Shown here: positions 1 to 9,118 of the stretch, piece after piece
Position numbering within the stretch: position 1 is the stretch's first letter
Layout: the number at the start of each line of letters is the position of its first letter
Origin: an uncultured Lachnospiraceae bacterium
GTDB lineage: Bacteria > Bacillota > Clostridia > Lachnospirales > Lachnospiraceae
Direction of reading: 5' to 3'
Assembly: GCA_947246015.1 (NCBI GenBank)
Contig: CAMXQE010000024.1
Location: forward strand, 1 to 64,000
DNA length: 64,000 bases
The notes under the pieces: generated by a model
Databases searched by the model: none
What the model was told of the DNA's origin: nothing
The model's input: only the letters and a program-made list of their open reading frames with translations
Program-made: the position numbers and the translations under genes

Positions 1-43
1 GTATATCACAGGAAGAAATATTTGGCTAGTTATTTATTTTATA

Positions 44-2029
44 TTACACTAGTTTATGCTTTAAATTTGTATAATTTTCCTTAATTAATTTAATATCGTT
101 AAAATTCGCTGTGTCAATTGCTGCAAAAATACGTTTACGGCTAATCTCATCAAAGTGTATCGTAGACACACCTGGAATTATCCGTTCTCCTTCCATTACA
201 TAGCGGCGGATATTATCTTTGTTATAACTACGGTCACCAGAAAGTGCAATTGGAATCAAAAAATTATTTTTATAATTGCCAATGAAATCCAAAACAATAA
301 CAAAGTCCTTATTTGCTGCCTTTCTAAGTCCTCGTCCCAATTGTTGTACAAAAACAATAGCTGATTGAGTCGGACGAAGCATAATCACTTGATTTACCTC
401 CGGAATATCTACTCCCTCTGAAAAAACATCAACCGTAAAAATATAATCTAGATAATCTCCTTCTTTCATCTTCTGTTTCGGAACATCTGCAACTAACCGT
501 TCAATTACTGATTCTCTTCTGGCTTCACTATCCTCTCCGGTCAATGCCTCTGTCCGGAATCCCCTCTCGTTAAATTTCTGAGAAAGATTTCTGGCTTCTT
601 CTTTTCGACTACAAAAAACCAAACCTTTCACACGCTCACCGCTATATCCATAATATTGCGCCTGTTCTATAACGTAATTTACTCTTTCATCACTTACCAG
701 GCGATTAAAACTGCGAAGCCCATCCTCACAATCTTCATCTCCGATTATTTCACCATTAACACTCAAATCCGTAATTCCAAAATAATGGAATGGACAAAGT
801 AAATCCTCTTCCAATGCCTGTTGTAACCGGATTTCATAAGCAATATTATGATCAAAGATTTCATATACATCAAACCGGTTTGTCTCCGGACTAGCAGTCA
901 TTCCCAGCCAAAAATTCGGTTTAAAATAGTTCATAATCTTTCGATAGCTGTCTGCTCCCGAATGATGCGCCTCATCCAAGCAGATCACAGAAAACGCATC
1001 CTGAGAAAATTCAGTTAAAACATTATCTTTACACATCATTTGCATTGTCGCAAATATCAGATCTGCATCTACTATTTTATTTATATCCCCGGAAGTATTT
1101 CCGGAAAGTAAGGCATATTTATAGGACGCTCCATCCGCACGCTTACTGCCGAATACCTTCTGATAGCTAATCAACGCCTGTTTTGCAATCCTCTCTCTAT
1201 GTACAAGAAATAATATCCTTTTGGGATTCATTTCCCTCAATGCAAAAGCCGAAGCATAAGTTTTTCCGGTCCCTGTTGCAGATATCAGAAGTGCTTTTTT
1301 CTCTTTTTTACAAATCAATTCCCGGACATTTTTTACAAATGCAACTTGCATTGCATTAGGCTGCAATCTATATTGCTCCAATGAAATGAGTGATGCTTCT
1401 TTTGCAGTTTTCCTCTGTTTCTTAGTCAACTCATATCTGACACGATACTTTTCAATAAAATCGTCATAATCTAAACTATGCGGATCGCACCATAGAGAGT
1501 GAAATTCCTCCAAAATATCACAAACCATTTCGCCCGATTCATATCCAACCAGTTTTGTATTCCATTCACGGTTCACTTTCAACGCACTGGCCGTCAAATT
1601 AGAGCTGCCAATAATCATGCGATATACTTCTTCTTTTCTGAAAATATAACCCTTTGTGTGGAAACCATCCCTGTCCCCATTGGTATAAAACATTTTTAAT
1701 TCAATATTATTCAAAGAATGCAACTTATCCAAAGCCTCGGGATCATTAAAAACCTGATAATCTGTTGTAAGAATTTTTCCTTTAATACCCTTCCGCTCTA
1801 ATTCTTTCATCGTCTGTAATAGAGGCGCAATCCCACCCAATGTAATAAATGCAACACTAATAAAGAACTCTTCGCAATTCATAAGTTCCTGTTCAATAGT
1901 TGATAGCACGATCTTTCCCTGCTTATAATCATTTGACACAAATTCTGGACGGTAGGCTAGATTTGAATTCACACTATGGTTAATAAATGCGCTCTCCAAT
2001 CCATTCCTCAATTCATATATATGCTCCAT
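44..2029 (-). CDS. PLD-like nuclease / DEAH helicase, C-terminally truncated
   Basis: Predicted nucleic-acid-remodelling enzyme. The N-terminus has a phospholipase-D-like nuclease domain with an HTK motif (about residue 125) and GSSNLT (about 142-147). A superfamily 2 helicase core follows: Walker A ATGTGKT (about 252), DEAH (about 353), and motif VI QQLGRGLRK (about 563). Relatives of this architecture that I recall continue for some 300 further residues, often into a DUF3427-type region. Here the frame stops abruptly after the sequence LKHKLV. ATG at 2029 is chosen over GTG at 2032 because GAGGAG lies at good distance. The gene is visibly AT-richer than its neighbours, which suggests transfer. 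Its role could be DNA repair or phage defence. The truncation makes activity uncertain. Confidence 0.8.
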   Translation of the reverse strand: MEHIYELRNGLESAFINHSVNSNLAYRPEFVSNDYKQGKIVLSTIEQELMNCEEFFISVAFITLGGIAPLLQTMKELERKGIKGKILTTDYQVFNDPEALDKLHSLNNIELKMFYTNGDRDGFHTKGYIFRKEEVYRMIIGSSNLTASALKVNREWNTKLVGYESGEMVCDILEEFHSLWCDPHSLDYDDFIEKYRVRYELTKKQRKTAKEASLISLEQYRLQPNAMQVAFVKNVRELICKKEKKALLISATGTGKTYASAFALREMNPKRILFLVHRERIAKQALISYQKVFGSKRADGASYKYALLSGNTSGDINKIVDADLIFATMQMMCKDNVLTEFSQDAFSVICLDEAHHSGADSYRKIMNYFKPNFWLGMTASPETNRFDVYEIFDHNIAYEIRLQQALEEDLLCPFHYFGITDLSVNGEIIGDEDCEDGLRSFNRLVSDERVNYVIEQAQYYGYSGERVKGLVFCSRKEEARNLSQKFNERGFRTEALTGEDSEARRESVIERLVADVPKQKMKEGDYLDYIFTVDVFSEGVDIPEVNQVIMLRPTQSAIVFVQQLGRGLRKAANKDFVIVLDFIGNYKNNFLIPIALSGDRSYNKDNIRRYVMEGERIIPGVSTIHFDEISRKRIFAAIDTANFNDIKLIKENYTNLKHKLV

Positions 2030-2074
2030 CACTATTACTCCTCAATCATTCATTTCATAATAAGGCTTTCTTTT

Positions 2075-2680
2075 TTATGATTCCTCACCAACTACCGGAA
2101 AACCATCCTCGCACAGAATACACCCCGCCGGTACTACCGCCTCCGGCTCTGCGGGATGCTCTCCCAGCATCTTTTCCATCCATATCATGTCGTACCATTT
2201 CCCCATTTTATATCCGCATTTTGTAAAGTGCGCCACTTTTCGGTAGCCGCATTTTTCATGAAAGCGTTCGCTCTCCGGATGCGGATAGGCGATGCAGGCA
2301 TTGCAGTTTATAACATGCTGCTTCTTCAGCATCTCTTCCAAAACGGCATACAGCCTGCTTCCGATTCCGCCTCCATGCAATCCCTGCTTCACATAGACGG
2401 AGGTTTCTACCGCCCAGTCATAAGCAGCCCTTTCCTTAAAAGGAGACGCATAGGCATAACCCACGATTTTCTCTCCCCATACTGCTACTATGTAAGGATA
2501 TTTTTTCAAAGTATGCCGGATTCTGTTTGCGAATTCCTCTACCGTAGGAACCGCATATTCAAATGTTATCGCCGTCTCCCTCACATACGGCTCATAAATT
2601 GCCAGCAATGCACCGGCATCGGCTTCTGTTGCCATCCGGACGGTACAAGAACTGCCGCAAATCATATTCTGCTTTTCCAT
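2075..2680 (-). CDS. GNAT N-acetyltransferase, phosphinothricin acetyltransferase-like
   Basis: An acetyl-CoA-dependent N-acyltransferase of about 201 residues. It begins with the usual VRMATEADAGALLAIYEPYV stretch and carries the acetyl-CoA-binding motif around QGLHGGGIGSRL. It also has the conserved NPH-like region (AYPHPESERFHEKCGY) typical of the phosphinothricin/methionine-sulfoximine acetyltransferase (Pat/YncA) subgroup. The likely substrate is a small amine or glutamate analogue, which is inference. ATG at 2680 has GGAG about 11 nt upstream. An upstream TTG at 2713 is less likely. It is transcribed alone, downstream of an inverted repeat that contains a TATAAT box. Confidence 0.85.
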   Translation of the reverse strand: MEKQNMICGSSCTVRMATEADAGALLAIYEPYVRETAITFEYAVPTVEEFANRIRHTLKKYPYIVAVWGEKIVGYAYASPFKERAAYDWAVETSVYVKQGLHGGGIGSRLYAVLEEMLKKQHVINCNACIAYPHPESERFHEKCGYRKVAHFTKCGYKMGKWYDMIWMEKMLGEHPAEPEAVVPAGCILCEDGFPVVGEES

Positions 2681-2728
2681 ATTGGCTCTTTTCTCCGTTC
2701 CTTTTCCATTCAAAATTCTAAATTGAAC

Positions 2729-2764
2729 AATCCGGCACTATTATAACATATACCGTGCCGGATT
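2729..2764. promoter_or_regulatory. Inverted repeat enclosing a TATAAT box
   Basis: AATCCGGCAC (2729-2738) pairs with GTGCCGGATT (2755-2764) across a 16-nt loop. On the minus strand the loop reads through TATAAT, placed suitably as a -10 box for the acetyltransferase gene. The structure could be an operator over that promoter, or a weak terminator for the VWA gene. There is no U tract, which favours the operator. Confidence 0.4.
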
Positions 2765-2851
2765 GATATTCATTTTCGCCTTATCTGAAATTTTGCGGTA
2801 ACAGCGGTAACAAATCAGCCCATAAGAATGCGTGAGTTTAACCGGACGGTT

Positions 2852-4783
2852 TCAATTTTGCTGCAGCTGATACACCAGTTCTCCGAATTCTGCTCTATAC
2901 TCATCCGCAGAATCCAGTTTATCCACTACTTCCGCCACATGTCTTAACGAAGCATCCGCCTTATACTCACTCTCCATCGCTGCCAGTCCAAACTCGGCCG
3001 CAGCCGCCGCAAAAAGGAAATCCTCCCCCGGTTCCTCCGTGTAAGAGGAAAAATCCACCGGATACTCCAACAGCCTGCTTTCACTGTCCTCCGGCTCTTT
3101 ATAACGGATGCTGACCGTCAGCCATTCATATTGCTCGTAGGATTTTTCCTCTGCCTCTTCATTTTTTTCTTCTTTTATATCATTTTCCGCTTTTATATTT
3201 TTTGTATCCCTTTCATCCCCGCCTTCGGCATCTTCATAAAACCGGGCATATTTCAGCTCCCTGTCCGATTTTCCTCTCCCGTTTATCTGCTCCGTAGTAA
3301 CGATTTCATACAACGCAATCACACAGTGGCCTGCACCGATTTCCCCCGCATCCTTCTTATCATCGTCAAAATCTTCTGCCGCCAGCCTTCGGTTATCATA
3401 CCCAATCAAACGGTATTCCTCCACTACCGCAGGATTGAATTCCACCTGGAATTTCACATCTTTACAAACCGTTAAAAGCGTCGCGCTCATTTCTTCTACC
3501 AGCACTTTATTGGCTTCCCTGAGAGAATCAATATAGGCATAATTGCCATTTCCCTTATCCGCCAGGGTTTCCATCCTATTATCCTTGATATTGCCCCTGC
3601 CGAATCCCAGTACGGAAAGGAAAACGCCGGATTCCTTTTTCTCACTGATTAATTCCTCCAGCTCCTCTTCCGTGGTCAGCCCCACATTCAAATCCCCGTC
3701 GGTAGCCAGAATCACCCTGTTATTTCCGCCTTCTATAAAATACTCCTCCGCCAAACGGTAAGCCGTTTCGATTCCCCGGCTTCCATGCGTGCTTCCGCCT
3801 GCTTCCAAATCATAAAGCGCTCTGCAAATCTTCTTCGTCTCATTGCCGCGCACACCCTCTATCACCACTGCATCCTCCCCCGCATAAGTCACAATGGACA
3901 CACAGTCTTTCTCCGTGAGGTTTTCTGCCAGCAGGGCAAAAGACTCCTGTAACAAAGGCAGCTTATCTGCCGAATACATGGAACCCGATACATCCAGCAG
4001 AAATACCAGATTGGAATCCGGAAAATCTTCAGCATCCACGTCCTTCGTTTTCAAACCGATACGCAGCAGCTGCGTTTCACGGTTCCACGGGCAGGGCATA
4101 ATCTGTGTCGTCACTCCGAAAGGCTCCCTGCCCTCCGGTTCTTTCAAATCTTCATAGGAAAAATAATTGATGATTTCCTCTATCCTGACCGCTCCCTCCG
4201 GCAGTTCATCCACTCCATAGCCGTCCTGTATCAGCCTGCGCAGATTGCTGTAAGACGCCGTATCCACATCCGCAGAAAAAGTAGAAAGAGGTTCGTTATA
4301 TACGGAAGCAAAACCTTTTTCTTCCCATTCCGAATATTCCTCCGTACCGCCCTGCCGGTACGCCCTGTCATCTTCCCCATCCACTGTACTACATACTGTC
4401 TCTGCCACACTGTCTGCTGCTTCTTCCGTACTGCCTGCCATCTCTGCAGCTCCGGCATCCATCGCCGCCGGTTTTTCTTCATACAGATACCCCTCCTCTG
4501 CCGCCGTATTCACCGCTGTCTCTGACAGTCCTGTGGACGTTGACCTGTCCCCGCCTTTGGAACCGCAGCCCGTCAATATACCCCCGGCTAACATAGCACC
4601 CGCTAACAGCCCTGCCGCCAACCGGTATGCCGTCCTCTCATTTCCTTCCGCTCCCTTTTCCATCCACTCCTTTTTCGTCCACTTTTTTTCCACCCGTCTT
4701 TTTTCTATCCCTTCCTTTTTCATCCATTCTTTTTCCAGCCTTCCGCCATTCCCGTTTCTGTTGTTTTTCATCCTGTTTTTCAT
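2852..4783 (-). CDS. VWA-domain lipoprotein (YfbK-like)
   Basis: Surface lipoprotein of 643 residues. A lysine/glutamate-rich cytoplasmic leader (1-50) precedes a hydrophobic segment and the lipobox LTGC (Cys73). A von Willebrand A domain starts near residue 255 with an intact metal-ion-dependent adhesion site, DVSGS (264-268). An upstream YfbK-type N-domain (TFSADVDTASYSNLRRLI) and a C-terminal DUF3520-like region complete the E. coli YfbK pattern. GGGAGG precedes the ATG. It is the last gene of a sigma factor, anti-sigma, VWA cluster, so it is probably the effector or sensor of that envelope regulon (inference). The 50-residue charged leader before the signal is unusually long. Confidence 0.85.
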   Translation of the reverse strand: MKNRMKNNRNGNGGRLEKEWMKKEGIEKRRVEKKWTKKEWMEKGAEGNERTAYRLAAGLLAGAMLAGGILTGCGSKGGDRSTSTGLSETAVNTAAEEGYLYEEKPAAMDAGAAEMAGSTEEAADSVAETVCSTVDGEDDRAYRQGGTEEYSEWEEKGFASVYNEPLSTFSADVDTASYSNLRRLIQDGYGVDELPEGAVRIEEIINYFSYEDLKEPEGREPFGVTTQIMPCPWNRETQLLRIGLKTKDVDAEDFPDSNLVFLLDVSGSMYSADKLPLLQESFALLAENLTEKDCVSIVTYAGEDAVVIEGVRGNETKKICRALYDLEAGGSTHGSRGIETAYRLAEEYFIEGGNNRVILATDGDLNVGLTTEEELEELISEKKESGVFLSVLGFGRGNIKDNRMETLADKGNGNYAYIDSLREANKVLVEEMSATLLTVCKDVKFQVEFNPAVVEEYRLIGYDNRRLAAEDFDDDKKDAGEIGAGHCVIALYEIVTTEQINGRGKSDRELKYARFYEDAEGGDERDTKNIKAENDIKEEKNEEAEEKSYEQYEWLTVSIRYKEPEDSESRLLEYPVDFSSYTEEPGEDFLFAAAAAEFGLAAMESEYKADASLRHVAEVVDKLDSADEYRAEFGELVYQLQQN

Positions 4784-4916
4784 AATCCATCCTCCCTGAC
4801 CATATACAGCATTCGTTTTCCGTTTCTACAATAGAATCAAGAACAGATTCCATTATCCAAATTCTATTATAGATACGGATAAGAAAAGGAAAATTATGGA
4901 TTTTTTTGAAAAAATT

Positions 4917-5840
4917 TTATTCGGACTGCGCGACTTCTTTCCAGTCCGCCAAACGAAAAGGAACGGACGCTTCCTCACTGTAAAGAACCGTTATTTGATA
5001 TTCCTCTCCTTCCGCAAGTTCCGTATCGTTATCCGACAGGATGCGCAGTTTCAATCCTTCCGCTAACAGCCCGCTGTCATCCTTCTCCACTTCCACCCGG
5101 TAAACTGTATGATATTGCATACCATCTGCTTCAAGTACAATAACCTGTACCTGCCCGATGACTGTTCCATCCTCCAAATGCAGGGACTTCATCTCTCCTT
5201 CCCCTTCATTGGCCGTACTTTCTCCTGCCGCACTTTCTGCCTCCATCTCTCCTGTTTCCCGTTCCACGCTTATCCCTGCCGCACTTTCAGTTTCCTGCTC
5301 CGTACTCTCCCATGCTTTATTTTCTTCTGCCCCGCTGTCCGCCGATGCTCCTGTTTCTGATGCGGCTGTTTCTGATTCCGCTGTTTCTGATTCCACTGTT
5401 TCTGGTTCCACTGTTTCTGGTTCCACTGTATTAAAAGCGGCGCCTTCCATCCCCGACGCATACATCCCATCTGTTTCGACCCGTGCACTGCTGCTGTTTT
5501 CTCCCGTATCTGAAGACTTGGATGATATGGAAAACAACACTGCCTGAATCATGAGCAACACACACAGACCGGCGGCAGCTGTAACCGCATACCGCTTCCA
5601 TCCTGATATGAAAACTCCCTTGCATTTTTCCGGCATTTCCCATATACCCGTCCCCGGCCGGCCTCCTGTCTTCTCCTTCTCTCCCGTTCCGGTATCGGCT
5701 GACTTTCCGGCTGCCTTTGTTGCTTCCCCTGTTAATTCCATACTCGATTCTTTTTCCTTTAAACCCGCTTCTATTCTCCCCCAAAGGTCCGGCATATCTT
5801 CCTGAATCATTTGCCTATATTCTTTTTCAAACTTCTCCAT
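4917..5840 (-). CDS. Single-pass membrane protein, probable anti-sigma factor
   Basis: 307 residues: a cytoplasmic N-terminus (1-82), one transmembrane helix (about 83-105), then an extracytoplasmic Glu/Ser/Thr-rich stalk and a small C-terminal domain. The N-terminal stretch MEKFEKEYRQMIQEDMPDLW resembles the short helical start of zinc-less anti-sigma factors. Its start codon lies inside the end of the ECF sigma gene (14-nt overlap, 5827-5840), and AGGAGG sits within that gene, so the two are translationally coupled. The stalk has an ETVEP/ETAES pentapeptide repeat encoded by a 15-bp tandem repeat (5351-5429). Anti-sigma function is inferred from position and topology; no named family is recognised. 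Confidence 0.75.
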   Translation of the reverse strand: MEKFEKEYRQMIQEDMPDLWGRIEAGLKEKESSMELTGEATKAAGKSADTGTGEKEKTGGRPGTGIWEMPEKCKGVFISGWKRYAVTAAAGLCVLLMIQAVLFSISSKSSDTGENSSSARVETDGMYASGMEGAAFNTVEPETVEPETVESETAESETAASETGASADSGAEENKAWESTEQETESAAGISVERETGEMEAESAAGESTANEGEGEMKSLHLEDGTVIGQVQVIVLEADGMQYHTVYRVEVEKDDSGLLAEGLKLRILSDNDTELAEGEEYQITVLYSEEASVPFRLADWKEVAQSE

Positions 5841-6417
5841 AACCGCACCTCCTTAACTTCTTCATCGAATTCTGGTATCTCCATGTAACCGTTCCCATCG
5901 GCAGGGAAAGCAGCCTGGCAATCTCTTTAAATGTCAGGCCGCCCAGCACCTTCATATCCACAATCTGCTTCTCCTCCGGCTTCAGATGTTCCAATGCCTC
6001 CCTCAATGCCATATTCCCAATGACTTCATCTTCTACACTGACCGCCCTGTCTTCCGTTTCTTTCCATCGTCCGTCCATTATGCCGGACCCGTTATCCCCT
6101 TCTCTGACGCATTCCATTCCATGCACCGCTGCCGTAAGTTCCTCCCGTCTGTACTTTCTAAGATAATCGACTGCCAGATTCCTCGCCATCGTTGCCAGAT
6201 AGCCCTTATGCCCGTTTCCCGGCTTATAATAATCTGCTTTATCCCATAGTTTAATAAAGAACTCACTGGTTACATCTTCCGCATGTTCCTTATTACCTAA
6301 AATACCATACACAATCGTATAAATATATCCCGCATAGACTTCATACACCTGCCGGAGACCCTGTTTATCGCCCAGTATCATGGCCTCTATGCATTTCTCA
6401 AACTGTTCCTCGCCCAC
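5827..6417 (-). CDS. ECF-type RNA polymerase sigma factor
   Basis: A 196-residue group 4 sigma-70 factor. Region 2 contains the EDVTSEFFIKLWDKADYY motif and the GYLATMARNLAVDYLRKYRR segment. Region 4 contains LEHLKPEEKQIVDMKVLGGL followed by an HTH (FKEIARLLSLPMGTVTWR). I place the start at GTG 6417 because GGAGGAGG lies 6 nt upstream; an upstream TTG (6450) would add 11 residues with no ribosome site. It heads the sigma, anti-sigma, VWA operon and probably controls its own transcription, as is usual for this class. A copy of the window's dispersed repeat lies in its leader. Confidence 0.9.
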   Translation of the reverse strand: MGEEQFEKCIEAMILGDKQGLRQVYEVYAGYIYTIVYGILGNKEHAEDVTSEFFIKLWDKADYYKPGNGHKGYLATMARNLAVDYLRKYRREELTAAVHGMECVREGDNGSGIMDGRWKETEDRAVSVEDEVIGNMALREALEHLKPEEKQIVDMKVLGGLTFKEIARLLSLPMGTVTWRYQNSMKKLRRCGYGEV

Positions 6418-6442
6418 ACGCTTCCTCCTCCCCGCAGAATGC

Positions 6443-6458
6443 GTTTTCAAATACGCTC
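6443..6458 (-). repeat. Dispersed repeat copy D
   Basis: GAGCGTATTTGAAAAC on the minus strand, 14 of 16 matching copy A, about 25 nt upstream of the ECF sigma start codon. Confidence 0.5.
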
Positions 6459-6498
6459 TGATATAGATACGGCTTCATCCGCAAAATTTATGGCAATC

Positions 6499-6576
6499 GG
6501 GCAGGGAAAATAATTTTCCTCTGCCCCTGTACCGGGCATCCGTCAGCCTTGCTGACAAATATCCTATGGATGCCCG
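6499..6576 (-). other. Two adjacent hairpins in the sigma-operon leader
   Basis: Hairpin one, about 6499-6526, pairs GGGCAG-GGAAAA with TTTTCC-CTGCCC around TAA. Hairpin two pairs CGGGCATCC (6533-6541) with GGATGCCCG (6568-6576) and encloses a nested GTCAG/CTGAC hairpin (6542-6556). Both lie between the dapL terminator and the ECF sigma gene. I see no recognisable riboswitch class. Confidence 0.45.
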
Positions 6577-6583
6577 TATGCAT

Positions 6584-6625
6584 AAAAAAATCTCCCCGCA
6601 GAAAATCATCCGACTGCGGGGAGAT
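6584..6625 (-). terminator. Rho-independent terminator of dapL
   Basis: On the minus strand an 11-12-bp stem (ATCTCCCCGCAG / CTGCGGGGAGAT) with a 12-nt loop is followed by seven Us. It lies about 50 nt past the dapL stop codon. Confidence 0.9.
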
Positions 6626-6676
6626 TCCCCCTTTGTTTTTATTCTACATATCCATTCCTGAAAATCCGGCTCCCGC

Positions 6677-7891
6677 CTACAACGCCTTAATCCTGTCCAC
6701 AGCTTCCACCGTATTCTCATAGCTTCCGAAAGCGGTCAGACGGAAATAAGTCTCCCCGCTGGGACCGAATCCCGAACCGGGCGTTCCTACCACATTCGCC
6801 TTTTCCAGCAGATAATCAAAGAATTCCCAGCTGGTCATACCCTTAGGCGCTTTCAGCCAGATATAAGGAGCATTGACTCCTCCGGACACTGTGTAGCCCG
6901 CATCCTTAAGTCCATTTAAAATATATTTCGCATTGTTCATATAGTAAGCCACCTGCTGCTTTAACTGTTCCTTACCCGCCTCGGAATAAACCGCTTCCCC
7001 GGCGCGCTGTACGATATAGGGTGCTCCGTTATACTTGGTTCCGTGGCGTCTTGCCCATAAGGAATGCAGGGCTGTATCGCCGCATTTTAAATCCTTCGGA
7101 ATCACGGTATAACCCAGCCGCACTCCGGTGAATCCCGCATTCTTCGAGAAAGAATGAAGTTCAATCGCACAGGTTCTTGCACCCTCGCACTCATAAATGC
7201 TGTGCGGAACATCCTCCTCTGAGATATATGCCTCATAGGCCGCATCATAAATAATCACCGCACCCGCTTTATTGGCATAATCTACCCATTCCTGAAGCTG
7301 TTCTTTCGTTATGGCAGAACCGGTAGGATTATTGGGAAAACAAAGGTAAATCAAATCCGGCGTCTCTTTCGGCAGCTCCGGCGCAAAATTGTTTTCCGCC
7401 AGACAGGGCATATAAATCACATCGCTCCATGTTTCCGCTTCCGCATTATAAGTACCTGTCCGTCCCGCCATTACATTCGTATCCACATAAACCGGATATA
7501 CCGGGTCGCATACGGCTATTTTATTATCTACACTGAAAATCTCCTGAATGTTCCCGGAATCGCACTTTGCCCCATCAGAAACGAAAATCTCATCCGCCGC
7601 AATATTGCATCCCCTTGCCTTATAATCGTTCTCCGCAATGGCATTCCTTAAGAACTCGTAGCCTAAATCCGGCGCATAGCCATGGAAAGTCTCTGCCTTT
7701 CCCATCTCATCCACTGCACCGTGCAGCGCTTCTATAATAGCCGGAGCCAATGGCTGGGTCACATCACCGATGCCCAGACGGATGATTTTCTTATCCGGAT
7801 TCGCCTGCGAATAAGCATTCACTTTCTTTGCTATCGTGGAAAAAAGATAACTTCCCGGTAATTTCAGATAATTGTCATTAATTTTAAACAT
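6677..7891 (-). CDS. dapL: LL-diaminopimelate aminotransferase
   Basis: A PLP enzyme of 404 residues that converts tetrahydrodipicolinate directly to LL-diaminopimelate with glutamate as donor, for lysine and peptidoglycan. It starts [18 protein letters not shown] and keeps [11 protein letters not shown] and [10 protein letters not shown]. The PLP-lysine motif is [10 protein letters not shown], and length matches the family. AAAGGAG precedes the ATG. It follows dapF by 67 nt on the same strand, so the two consecutive pathway steps are probably co-transcribed. It ends in a strong terminator. Identification is firm. Confidence 0.97.
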   Translation of the reverse strand: MFKINDNYLKLPGSYLFSTIAKKVNAYSQANPDKKIIRLGIGDVTQPLAPAIIEALHGAVDEMGKAETFHGYAPDLGYEFLRNAIAENDYKARGCNIAADEIFVSDGAKCDSGNIQEIFSVDNKIAVCDPVYPVYVDTNVMAGRTGTYNAEAETWSDVIYMPCLAENNFAPELPKETPDLIYLCFPNNPTGSAITKEQLQEWVDYANKAGAVIIYDAAYEAYISEEDVPHSIYECEGARTCAIELHSFSKNAGFTGVRLGYTVIPKDLKCGDTALHSLWARRHGTKYNGAPYIVQRAGEAVYSEAGKEQLKQQVAYYMNNAKYILNGLKDAGYTVSGGVNAPYIWLKAPKGMTSWEFFDYLLEKANVVGTPGSGFGPSGETYFRLTAFGSYENTVEAVDRIKAL

Positions 7892-7958
7892 ATAATTTCT
7901 CCTTTACGCATATTTTCTTTCTGTCGGCCGCAATCCCGGAAGAACTATCCGCACATGG

Positions 7959-8915
7959 CTATATCTCTATATCTGTCTCTCCGTCAAAAACAGTTTCAGC
8001 CGGCCCCGTCATATATATCAGATTCTCTTTCCGGTCCCACAGAATATTCAATTCGCCCCCTAATAGTTTAACAGTAACTTTCTCTTCCGTCAAACCATTT
8101 AATACACACGCTGCTACCGCCGCACATGCTCCTGTTCCACATGCCAGCGTCTCTCCAGTTCCCCTTTCCCATACACGCATCTGCACATTCCTGCGGTCCA
8201 GTACCTTCACAAACTCCACATTCGTCTTCTTCGGAAAGCGGGTATGTTTCTCTATGAGGGAACCCACTCCTTCCACTACTTCCCTTCCAAATCTGTCAGC
8301 TTCTTCCTCTCCGGTAGCTCCGTCACCCTCATTGTCCAATTCAGTCAATATATTTTCATTTTCTACAAAAATGACCGCATGAGGATTTCCCATCGACACA
8401 CATGTCATTTTGTAAGTTTTTCCGTCTGCCTCAATCTCTTCTCCTATTACTTCCGCCTGTCCGGAGACGACAGGGATATCATCCGCGTTCAGCACAGGTG
8501 CCCCCATATTCACTTTCACATTGACTACTTTTCCCTCCGCTACGGTCAGACTCAGATGCTTCACCTTCCCACAGCTGACGATACTTATTTCCTTCTTATC
8601 CGTCCATCCCTTATCATATACATACTTTGCCACACAGCGGATTCCGTTTCCGCACATTTCCGCCCTGGAACCGTCTGCATTGTACATCTCCATCTCAAAA
8701 TCCGCCCGCTTCCCTGATTCCTCCTGTATCGCTTCCGGCATAGTATGAATGAATATCACTCCGTCCCCGCCTATTCCAAAATGCCTGTCGCTTAACCTGC
8801 GCACCAGCCTGGCTTTTTTCTCTTCCGAATTCCGCCATTCTCCCGGCACCTGCGTTCCGTCAATATAAACATAATCATTCCCGCATCCATGCATTTTTGT
8901 AAATCTTATCTTCAT
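7959..8915 (-). CDS. dapF: Diaminopimelate epimerase
   Basis: Converts LL- to meso-diaminopimelate without a cofactor, using two cysteines. Both cysteine motifs are present: AEMCGNGIRC and LACGTGACA. The N-terminus MKIRFTKMHGCGNDYVYIDG is canonical, so ATG 8915 is the start, with GGAGGG 7 nt upstream; the frame runs further upstream but that is leader. About 318 residues; an acidic insertion (EGDGATGEEEAD) lies mid-protein. It is first of the dapF-dapL pair. Its leader carries a 42-bp element almost identical to one before glnA. Confidence 0.97.
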   Translation of the reverse strand: MKIRFTKMHGCGNDYVYIDGTQVPGEWRNSEEKKARLVRRLSDRHFGIGGDGVIFIHTMPEAIQEESGKRADFEMEMYNADGSRAEMCGNGIRCVAKYVYDKGWTDKKEISIVSCGKVKHLSLTVAEGKVVNVKVNMGAPVLNADDIPVVSGQAEVIGEEIEADGKTYKMTCVSMGNPHAVIFVENENILTELDNEGDGATGEEEADRFGREVVEGVGSLIEKHTRFPKKTNVEFVKVLDRRNVQMRVWERGTGETLACGTGACAAVAACVLNGLTEEKVTVKLLGGELNILWDRKENLIYMTGPAETVFDGETDIEI

Positions 8916-8929
8916 ACCATATCCCTCCA

Positions 8930-8971
8930 TTCCAGTTCCGTAACCGCCCTCCCGGTACAAAAATACGGCAG
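8930..8971 (-). promoter_or_regulatory. Leader element shared with glnA (copy 1)
   Basis: A 42-bp sequence ending 15 nt before the dapF start, matching 39 of 42 positions of 26721-26762 upstream of glnA. On the RNA strand it can form a small bulged hairpin, GTACCG / CGGTTAC, with a 6-nt loop (GGAGGG here, GAAGGG in the glnA copy). It directly abuts the ribosome-binding site. Confidence 0.55.
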
Positions 8972-9118
8972 AACGCGTTTGAAAACCGGAAAATCGCTCC
9001 CTTATAATCCACTTAGAGTTTACGCATTACATGTAAATAAATATACCACTTATTTTTCCATATCCATACCGTATACTCTGCGGAAAACTATGCAAAAAAT
9101 GCGGAAAAACTATAGGCT

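Noticed and set aside
1..50. Group II intron or IS end interrupting the helicase
   Set aside because: The bases after the breakpoint start GTGTAA and lack the GTGYG intron start; too little sequence to see any IS end.
8916..9118. Lysine riboswitch or T-box before dapF
   Set aside because: Too short and lacking the conserved T-box sequence or lysine-riboswitch core; only the shared 42-bp element is seen.
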